From assembly GCA_002887195.1 (NCBI GenBank), contig PJAB01001550.1, positions 1 through 13,724 on the forward strand: DNA of 13,724 bases, given 5' to 3'. Each line of letters opens with the position of its first letter. Within the stretch, counting starts at the first letter, position 1. The notes beneath the pieces were generated by a model. The model saw only the letters and a list, made by a program, of their open reading frames with translations, made no database searches and was not told the origin of the DNA. Source of the DNA: Chrysochromulina parva (Eukaryota > Haptophyta > Prymnesiales > Chrysochromulinaceae). Position numbers and translations under genes: made by a program. Below, piece after piece: positions 8,410 through 13,724 of this stretch.

Positions 8410-8564
8410 CTTTCGCGAAGTGCACGCACAAGGCACGGCACGCACGCCCGCTAAATTAGCGAAGGATGATTACTTTGTTTGCCGCCGAATTGACGTTCTA
8501 AAAATGGAAATGCTGCAACTAATGCTGTCTCTTTTTGCAGCAAGCAACGCTGTTCTCGGAGCGG

Positions 8565-9560
8565 ATGGACCTCGAGTCGCCTGGACGCAAATTGGTGGAC
8601 GTTGATGAATTAGAGTCCGAGCACTTCTCGCGCGCCAAGGCACCCACGGCCACCACGGCCTCAACCATCTTGTCGTGCGTCGCCACGCTCTTTACGGTAC
8701 TGACATACCTCGAGGATTCAATCCGGTGCATAACCATGTGGAACGAGCAGCTTGCGTTCATTGCGAAGCACGTGGGCTTGCCAAGCTCAATCGCTGGCGC
8801 GATGCTGCTCTTCGTTGCCGGCGTCCAGCTCGTGAGCCCTATCATCATCATTCCGACCGCGGCCGTGCCGCGCATGGCCGTGCCTGTGATGATCGTCACA
8901 TGCGCAATCGCCTTCACCGTGATCCTGCAGCCCATCCTGTTCAACCAGCTCACGAATGTCGAGCTCTTAACGCTCAGCATGGCGCAGCTTGGCGCGTGCG
9001 GTATCGTTTTTGCGGAGGCACATTTTGTCGCCTACCCTCGCAAGAGCCCGTTCGCCACTCACCTGGCCTCAGCAGACCAGTACAAGGCAGCTACGATCGT
9101 GCCCTGGATCCAGCTCCTCTCGCGGGTGATGCTCACGGTCGACCTGGCGCTCGTCTTTGGCTTGCGCCTGTCCGAGGTGAATCCCTCTTCTCTCTCCCTC
9201 ACGCACACACACGCACACACACACTCACACGCTCTCTCACTCCGCCTCCCATGGCTGCAGATGTTCTACTCTGATGACTCAGGGATCGTGGTGGGCATCG
9301 CCTCGACGACCTATATCCTCATCCTGCTCGCCGGCCTCATGGTGTGGCTCGGGTACAAGACACAGGCTTGTGCGTGCATCATCGCTCTCGCCGTGTTCAC
9401 CGACGCCTTTGTTCGCTTCCCTTTTTGGGAGGGCGGGCGCAACGCCGACCACAAGCGCTTCCACTTTTTCCAGGCGATGACGCCCGTAGGCGGTCTGTTG
9501 CTCCTAGTCGCGCTTGGGCCCGGCCGCTTCAGCGTTGATGCTGCCAGCAAGAGCAAGTGA
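8565..9560 (+). CDS. SURF4: SURF4/Erv29-family ER-to-Golgi cargo receptor, two exons
   Basis: Polytopic membrane protein that loads soluble cargo into COPII vesicles at the ER. The CDS joins 8565-9176 to 9261-9560, 303 residues, close to yeast Erv29 and a little longer than animal SURF4. The N-terminal family motif reads LTYLEDSIRCITMWNEQ. Several hydrophobic helices follow, then the C-terminal signature FFQAMTPVGGLLLLVALGPGRFSVD, close to the animal [20 protein letters not shown]. The tail ends SKSK; lysines lie at -1 and -3, so it is not a textbook KKXX retrieval signal. The ATG at 8565 is the first in frame. A TTTTTGCAG at 8532-8540 resembles a 3' splice site, so a 5' UTR intron is possible. 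Confidence 0.93.
   Translation: MDLESPGRKLVDVDELESEHFSRAKAPTATTASTILSCVATLFTVLTYLEDSIRCITMWNEQLAFIAKHVGLPSSIAGAMLLFVAGVQLVSPIIIIPTAAVPRMAVPVMIVTCAIAFTVILQPILFNQLTNVELLTLSMAQLGACGIVFAEAHFVAYPRKSPFATHLASADQYKAATIVPWIQLLSRVMLTVDLALVFGLRLSEVNPSSLSLTHTHAHTHSHALSLRLPWLQMFYSDDSGIVVGIASTTYILILLAGLMVWLGYKTQACACIIALAVFTDAFVRFPFWEGGRNADHKRFHFFQAMTPVGGLLLLVALGPGRFSVDAASKSK
9177..9260 (+). other. Stop-free 84-nt intron in SURF4
   Basis: The donor is GAG|GTGAAT and the acceptor CTGCAG|ATG. The interior is a pyrimidine/CA-rich run (repeated ACACAC and CTCTCT). It lies between two codons, is a multiple of three and has no in-frame stop. Its translation would insert a low-complexity Ser/Thr/His/Leu stretch (SLSLTHTHAHTHSHALSL) just before MFYSDDSG, where relatives have none, so it is best read as an intron. 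Confidence 0.85.
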
Positions 9561-9826
9561 GACCAAATTGCACACATGCGTGATCATCTATGATATGAGA
9601 TACGTCGCGCTGGAGGGCCGTGGAGTGTGACCTGTGTGCTCGGCTTTTCGTTAGTCTCATGTGCGCTCGCGAGGGCGATTTCGTAGTTTTCCTCGCGCCG
9701 GGCCGGATTCTGTTCATCTGCAACGACTTTCACACCTCAGGTTCGTCAATAGTCGTCGAAACACGTGGGCGGCGTCGCCGCCCGCACAGGCGAATTCCCA
9801 GGGCTGTGTGTGCCGTGGGGATCGCT

Positions 9827-10525
9827 ATGCTCGCCTCGCGAAGCTACTGGAACGAGCGCTACGCCGCTGACCCGCTACCGTTCGACAGCCTCCAGCAGTT
9901 CTCCTCGTGCGTGCCATACCGCGAGGCGCTCCTCCGCGTGCTGCCCGATAAGGAGAAAGGACCGAAGCTACTCATAGTGGGGGCGGGCACGTCACGCTTG
10001 CCCGAGGAGCTTGCTGCTGAAGGCTTCGAGGTCCAAACGATCGATTTTAGTGAAACAAGCGTCGACATCCTCAACAAACGGCACAAGGCTGCGCATCTGT
10101 CCATCAAAAATCAAATCATGGACGTGACTGCGATGGGCTTTGCAGAAGGCAGCTTCGACGTCGTTCTCGACAAGGCGACGCTCGACAGTGTTTGCTGCCA
10201 AGATGAGGAGCTCGACGCCGAGTCCACCAGTGCTGGCCGCATGATCGACGAAGTTGCGCGCGTGCTCAAGCCTGGTGGGCGCTACGTGGTGCTCTCCATA
10301 GCCCCGCCCGATCAGCGGCTGGGGCTACTCCGGCGGCCTGGAGGGGTCCCTGCTCAAGCACAGCACGCTCCTGGCGATCCTGCTCACGTCCCTACTCGCC
10401 AAGCCCAACGGCGATTATCAACGGATGCGCTGTCCTTGTGGAGTGCCCTGGATATGTGCGCGATCGACAGCAGCGGCGCTGGCGCAGACTCCCATTTCTT
10501 GTACACGCTGACCAGGGCTAGTTGA
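9827..10525 (+). CDS. METTL13/EEF1AKMT4-like class I SAM-dependent methyltransferase
   Basis: Predicted S-adenosylmethionine-dependent methyltransferase, 232 residues; relatives methylate lysines or the N-terminus of eEF1A. The start ATG at 9827 gives MLASRSYWNERYAADPLPFD, matching the family N-terminus SYWdeRY..dp.pFdWl. Motif I is LLIVGAGTSRLPEEL at about 48-62. FDVVLDKATLDSV is the diagnostic DKxTLD segment. VARVLKPGGRYVVLSIAPPDQR is the post-I region. The remaining tail is poorly conserved until SHFLYTLTRAS, which resembles the usual last strand. The open frame extends further upstream, with another ATG at 9659, but that part lacks family similarity. The substrate is inferred from family only. 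Confidence 0.88.
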   Translation: MLASRSYWNERYAADPLPFDSLQQFSSCVPYREALLRVLPDKEKGPKLLIVGAGTSRLPEELAAEGFEVQTIDFSETSVDILNKRHKAAHLSIKNQIMDVTAMGFAEGSFDVVLDKATLDSVCCQDEELDAESTSAGRMIDEVARVLKPGGRYVVLSIAPPDQRLGLLRRPGGVPAQAQHAPGDPAHVPTRQAQRRLSTDALSLWSALDMCAIDSSGAGADSHFLYTLTRAS

Positions 10526-11019
10526 TGTTTAATTGTTTTTGAACACACAGAAATAGCCTCGCACTGCGCGACGACAGGAATTTGCTCATGGAATCGGCGT
10601 GGGTTGGGTAGTGGGACGGCCGCGCGCCAATTCCGAATTCGCCGATTTTCTCCCGCGCCGGCGCTCAATTGCCGGCGCTTGTTATCGCTTGATGCCACGG
10701 CACGGCACGATGCGGCAAAGTCGCAATAGTGGACCTCCAAGCGGACAGGGACAGGAAGGTACTGCGCGCCACTCCCACTGTGGACACTGTGCGCGCAGCC
10801 TCTCGCGGATGCACATGAGACATGTCCTCCTCCTCGCTGCTGATCTCAGATGAGATCTCTCTGGAGCTCTCTGAAATCTCTCTGCCTCTCTCGCGGCGCG
10901 GCTCTCTTACACAGTCCTCTCTTACACAGCCCTTACACAGCCCTTACACAGCCCTCTCGCTCCTTGTCCCGTCTCCTGTCCCTCTCCGGCCCCAGAGCGA
11001 CTCAGCGCACCTGTCGCTC
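10526..11019. other. Intergenic: convergent 3' region with simple repeats
   Basis: A 494-bp gap between the 3' ends of the methyltransferase and aquaporin genes. It contains a direct repeat GCCGGCGCT at 10657-10665 and 10671-10679, a CTCTCT-rich tract from about 10856, and four copies of CTTACACAG at 10906-10951. Frames in this stretch have no recognisable motifs. I see no gene. Confidence 0.55.
10906..10951 (-). repeat. Four copies of CTGTGTAAG in the aquaporin 3' flank
   Basis: Plus-strand CTTACACAG occurs at 10906-10914, 10921-10929, 10932-10940 and 10943-10951; the last three are spaced every 11 bp. Read in the aquaporin direction each copy contains TGTAA, 69-114 bases past the stop codon. 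TGTAA is the usual polyadenylation signal of green algae, but the other genes here do not show it, so that role is only a possibility. Confidence 0.8.
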
Positions 11020-11874
11020 TCACTTTTCGTTCGGGCACGTAACCGTCTTGAAGAGTGCCGTCGCCAATACGCTGCCGACGATCGGGCCCACGAAGTACAA
11101 GGACACATGGTATGCCGAGAAGCCACCACCCGTCATGGCCTTTGCCAGCCACATACCGGTGCAGGCAGCAGGGTTGAAGCCGGCGGCCGAGGCCCCACTG
11201 GCACAGACTATGCAGCCAAAGACGGCCATCATGATGGCAACCGGCGCGACGTCGTTCCCTTCCATAGCCTTGGTTGTCCCGGCGTGCAGCACCATGGTGA
11301 CGATGATGCCGGTCCAGAGGACCTCCGACAAGGCGGCTCGCAGCCAGTTGGCCACCGCAAGCGGCGCTGAGATCGACGGAGCGATCGAGACGCCGTAGAG
11401 TACGCGGCCGGTCAGGCTTGCCGCAATCGCCGCAAGAAGTTGCGCGACCGCAAACTCCAAGGCCTCTTGCACCCCGAGGCGACCTCGAAGGATCAGAGCG
11501 ATTGAGACGGCCGGGTTGAAGATGGCGCCGGAGATGTGCCCAAATGCGAAGATGAGACCAGTGATTACGCCGACAACAGCAAATGGCGCGAGCGCAGCCT
11601 GCGCAGGCTGCGCCCCCGCACAAACAACGGACAGCACAAGTATGAATGTGCCCACGAACTCGGCTCCGATCTTTTCAGATCTGGTCGGCACAGTGATTGC
11701 AGGTGCTGCAGCCTGTAACGTAGCCGCACTGTTAGTTGCCTCGACTCGTCCGTGCGAGAGAGCCGCTTGGCGAGCTCGGCTGTCAAGTGGTAGTGCCGAA
11801 GGCGACTGACCACCGAGTATTGCCGCATTTACTGCGGCGCTCGTCAGAGCGAGGATGCACAGCTTTCGCCGCAT
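11020..11874 (-). CDS. Aquaporin/MIP-family channel with N-terminal signal sequence
   Basis: Membrane channel of the major intrinsic protein family, 284 residues. Residues 1-20 form a signal-like leader (MRRKLCILALTSAAVNAAIL). A hydrophilic stretch to about 65 follows, then EKIGAEFVGTFILVLSVV begins the first channel helix. Six hydrophobic helices and both pore half-helices are present: GHISGAIFNPAVS (N120-P121-A122) and AAGFNPAACTG (N234-P235-A236). After the second NPA the sequence is Ala-Cys where aquaporins and aquaglyceroporins have Arg, so the selectivity filter is altered. The leader might target the protein to a plastid or other endomembrane. Water, glycerol, ammonia or another small solute cannot be told apart here. 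Confidence 0.93.
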   Translation of the reverse strand: MRRKLCILALTSAAVNAAILGGQSPSALPLDSRARQAALSHGRVEATNSAATLQAAAPAITVPTRSEKIGAEFVGTFILVLSVVCAGAQPAQAALAPFAVVGVITGLIFAFGHISGAIFNPAVSIALILRGRLGVQEALEFAVAQLLAAIAASLTGRVLYGVSIAPSISAPLAVANWLRAALSEVLWTGIIVTMVLHAGTTKAMEGNDVAPVAIMMAVFGCIVCASGASAAGFNPAACTGMWLAKAMTGGGFSAYHVSLYFVGPIVGSVLATALFKTVTCPNEK

Positions 11875-12518
11875 TACAGGAGACTTTTTTTCCGTCGTGA
11901 TCGCACGAGATTTTCCTTGTGAACGCGCGAGATTTTCCGATCAATTTCGATCGTCACGCGTTGTCACGCGTTGTAGACGTCGGGAACGAGAACACGAGCA
12001 CCAGGCAAGCTCGAACCCTCGCTCTGCGGGCATTATTTGTCTGCGGGTTCACGAGAATCACGACAAGGCTGAAGGCAGAGACGAGGCTGGCGAGGCTGCC
12101 CCGTGGCGTACTGCGACAAAAGCTGTGTGCATGATACCGTCAACATGTTGCCACTTGAGCGGATGATGAGAAATATGGCGGTTGCGCCGCGCAGATGCGC
12201 ACTGTCTACACACAGCAGGCAATGCTCACGAGACTCGAGGTCGAGACATTGACTCGAGAGAGTATAATACGGTCTATTGTATCAGTGCTAACCGCGTTGA
12301 TTGTGATGATGTATCAATCAGGGTGGAGCGAGTGTGGGCCACAGTCTCGGACCGTATAGTGGGACGAGTTAAGGCAACCGCGGTGGACCGATATTACGAC
12401 GTGACGACTGCGGTCTCGGGTCTGCGGACTGCGCCGTGCGCGCACAGTTATTACGTTGATGGAGGTCCGTACCCGAGCGGCAGGTGGTGGCGGGGCAGGT
12501 GGTGCCGCGATATGAATT
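11875..12518. other. Intergenic: aquaporin promoter and Tim17-gene 3' side
   Basis: A 644-bp gap in tandem minus-strand genes. Near the aquaporin start are two direct repeats, CGAGATTTTCC at 11906 and 11928, and GTCACGCGTT twice in tandem at 11953-11972. The right part is more mixed in base composition. A plus-strand frame at 12182-12526 has no recognisable features and lies antisense to the expected 3' UTR, so it is not called. No tRNA or other RNA gene was recognised. Confidence 0.5.
11906..11972 (-). promoter_or_regulatory. Paired repeats upstream of the aquaporin gene
   Basis: Two copies of CGAGATTTTCC (11906-11916, 11928-11938; 22-bp period) are followed by two perfect tandem copies of GTCACGCGTT (11953-11962, 11963-11972). 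They lie 32-98 bp upstream of the ATG. Spacing of about two helical turns and closeness to the start fit promoter elements. The role is inferred. Confidence 0.45.
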
Positions 12519-12938
12519 TTATTTAACTTTCAGGACGCTAGCCGTGGCGGCCGATACCACCGCGAGGAACAAGCTGTACGCTCCTATTGTATACATTCGA
12601 GGTTGACCTCGAGGCGGTTGTTGGAAGGCGCCGATGGCAGAACCCATAGTGCCGCCCGCGAGTACCGGACCGACGATGCTATCCGCCCCCCACATTTGCT
12701 CCGCGCCGCACAGCACGCCATTGTATGCGCCAAAGAAAATCATGAAGCCCGACATCGAAATGCCCATAAACTTGCTAAAAGCAGCCACGGAGCGCAGGGC
12801 TCCGATATCGCGGGGCACATGGCCGGACTCGTTGTTCCAAAAGTACATCGCCCACAGTGCACCCACGATGGTGCCACGTACAGCGCCGTCGGCCACACGC
12901 GCGTCACATGGCGCCTCTTGGACCGCACGTCGCGACAT
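12519..12938 (-). CDS. Tim17/Tim22/Tim23-family membrane protein
   Basis: Small integral membrane protein of 139 residues with about four hydrophobic segments (roughly 17-35, 55-77, 88-105, 115-135). GAYNGVLCGAEQMWGADSIVGPVLAGGTMGSAIGAF is the family signature (YNGVxCGxE...AG..TG). The family includes mitochondrial inner-membrane translocase subunits, plastid OEP16, peroxisomal Pmp24 and complex I subunit B14.7; its short length does not decide among these. The ATG at 12938 gives MSRRAVQEAPCDARVADGAVRG. The frame stays open upstream, with a further start possible at 13145, but that would run into the divergent E2 gene and adds no family sequence. The product probably acts in a mitochondrial or other organelle membrane. 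Confidence 0.83.
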   Translation of the reverse strand: MSRRAVQEAPCDARVADGAVRGTIVGALWAMYFWNNESGHVPRDIGALRSVAAFSKFMGISMSGFMIFFGAYNGVLCGAEQMWGADSIVGPVLAGGTMGSAIGAFQQPPRGQPRMYTIGAYSLFLAVVSAATASVLKVK

Positions 12939-13081
12939 TCGAAGAAGCTTGTGCTCACGAATCCTGCTGTGAAATCCTGCTGGGCGTTCCGCGACCGGGG
13001 GAGATGTCGCGAATTTTTGCCAGAAATGTAGAAAAGAGCCATTTCTAAACGTTTCCTTTTCTGTGACGCGAGCACTGCGAA
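12939..13081. promoter_or_regulatory. Divergent promoter region, Tim17-family gene / E2
   Basis: Only 143 bp separate the two start codons. The stretch has a short direct repeat AATCCTGCTG at about 12959 and 12973, and an A/T-richer centre (13013-13060) compared with its surroundings. The promoter role is inferred from head-to-head layout. Confidence 0.45.
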
Positions 13082-13724
13082 ATGCGAGCTCAAAGCGTGA
13101 CTTTCCCGAGCGCACCACAAGCAAGCACCACACAAGCGAACCCAAGCGGGACCGACTCCAAAGCGACTACCAACTCAACGTCGATGCCATCGCGCGCTGC
13201 ACAGCGGCTCATGCACGACCACAAGGAAGTCATGGCTGCGCGAGAGATCGTTGGCGTACTCGACGCGTCGCCGCTCGAGAACAATCTCTTTGAGTGGCAC
13301 GTCAATTTGTGGAAGCCCGGACGCGACGGCTCCGCCGACTACCCGATCCATCTTATCTTGAACTTCACCGAGGAGTACCCATCGAAGCCGCCATCGATAC
13401 TCCTCTGCACCCCATTCCCACATTCTAACGTTGTCCTCACGTCCGATGGCTCATACAGCATCTGCCTCGACATGCTCGAGGCACGCAAGAACACACACAG
13501 CCCGTACAGTGGCTGGACTTCCGCAATGTCGGTGCTGAGCATCTTGGTGCAGCTCCAGTCATTTTTAACGTACGAGAAGTTGCATTATACCGGCAATACC
13601 GGGGTGGGGTTCGAACGCTCGATGGACCGCGCACTTGAGACCATGGCCAACTTCGAGTGCAAGAAGTGCACGCACCACGGAGTGAAGGCAGCCTGGCCAG
13701 CCCGCCGCCAGCAGGCTGACTGCC
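13082..13724 (+). CDS. Ubiquitin-conjugating enzyme E2 with C-terminal CxxC motif, 3' end outside window
   Basis: Predicted E2 that carries ubiquitin or a ubiquitin-like protein on a cysteine. The frame is open from ATG 13082 (preceded by an in-frame TGA) to the window end, 214 codons. An unstructured Ser/Thr-rich head of about 40 residues comes first. RLMHDHKEVMAA is helix 1, and YPIHLILNFTEEYPSKPPSI is the E2 beta-sheet with its conserved PxxPP-like turn. SICLDMLE holds catalytic Cys128. The usual HPN triad is HSN (114-116), and the loop to the cysteine is about four residues longer than in canonical E2s. SGWTSAMSVLSILVQLQSFL follows as the next helix. After the E2 fold, NFECKKCTHHG looks like half of a zinc site. 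The class within E2s is uncertain. Confidence 0.88.
   Translation, partial: MRAQSVTFPSAPQASTTQANPSGTDSKATTNSTSMPSRAAQRLMHDHKEVMAAREIVGVLDASPLENNLFEWHVNLWKPGRDGSADYPIHLILNFTEEYPSKPPSILLCTPFPHSNVVLTSDGSYSICLDMLEARKNTHSPYSGWTSAMSVLSILVQLQSFLTYEKLHYTGNTGVGFERSMDRALETMANFECKKCTHHGVKAAWPARRQQADC

Noticed and set aside
8535..8564. Extended SURF4 start at a TTG
   Set aside because: Non-ATG start without support; ATG 8565 is in frame and enough. The TTTTTGCAG here looks more like a splice acceptor.
9620..9826. N-terminal extension of the methyltransferase
   Set aside because: Starts at GTG or at ATG 9659, has no family similarity, and the conserved N-terminus begins right at ATG 9827.
12252..12280. 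Bacterial-type promoter look-alike around TATAAT
   Set aside because: All genes here are eukaryotic and no gene starts downstream in a fitting place.
12182..12526. Plus-strand 114-codon frame in the gap right of the aquaporin gene
   Set aside because: No domain, signal peptide or sensible composition, and antisense to the expected 3' UTR of the Tim17-family gene.
12939..13145. N-terminal extension of the Tim17-family protein
   Set aside because: The frame is open but would run across the divergent promoter and into the start of the E2 gene; family similarity begins after ATG 12938.
1..13724. Deubiquitinase and E2 at opposite ends as parts of one ubiquitin gene cluster
   Set aside because: They are over 11 kb apart with eight unrelated genes between; eukaryotic neighbours seldom share a pathway, so this is most likely coincidence.

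Overview
The window looks like a stretch of a compact, GC-rich eukaryotic nuclear genome. Ten protein genes fit into 13.7 kb on both strands. They include cytosolic ribosomal protein eL18, an otubain-type deubiquitinase, a ubiquitin E2, a SURF4/Erv29 ER cargo receptor, a Tim17/Tim22-type membrane protein and a plant-like MAP-kinase phosphatase. Two genes carry short GT-AG introns; the others read as single open frames. Signal peptides on a small beta-rich protein and on an aquaporin, together with the plant-type phosphatase, suggest a unicellular alga. A haptophyte or similar lineage is my guess and cannot be settled by eye. I see no prokaryotic, viral or transposon genes.

Layout from left to right: (1) an otubain-like protease on the minus strand, running off the left edge, with a Cys/His-rich segment and an EF-hand after the protease domain. 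(2) RPL18 on the minus strand. (3) On the plus strand, divergent from RPL18 across 287 bp, a large dual-specificity phosphatase with a gelsolin-like segment (MKP1 type). (4) On the minus strand, a leucine-rich-repeat protein with alanine/proline tracts, whose start lies in a 34/33-bp tandem duplication that also makes a tiny upstream ORF. (5) On the plus strand, a small secreted or membrane-inserted beta-rich protein in two exons. (6) SURF4 on the plus strand in two exons, with a stop-free 84-nt intron. (7) A METTL13/EEF1AKMT4-like methyltransferase on the plus strand. (8) An aquaporin-family channel on the minus strand. (9) A Tim17/Tim22-family protein on the minus strand. (10) On the plus strand, a ubiquitin-conjugating enzyme with an unusual active-site neighbourhood and a C-terminal CxxC motif, running off the right edge.

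The genes do not form one pathway; this is an ordinary dense eukaryotic neighbourhood. Three short head-to-head promoters (RPL18/phosphatase, LRR/beta protein, Tim17/E2) are its main organisational theme. The most interesting points are domain novelties in familiar families: a deubiquitinase fused to an EF-hand and with Glu where otubains have Asp, an aquaporin lacking the selectivity-filter arginine, an E2 with HSN instead of HPN and a stretched loop to its cysteine, and a start-codon duplication producing a four-codon uORF. I found no convincing undescribed multi-gene system.
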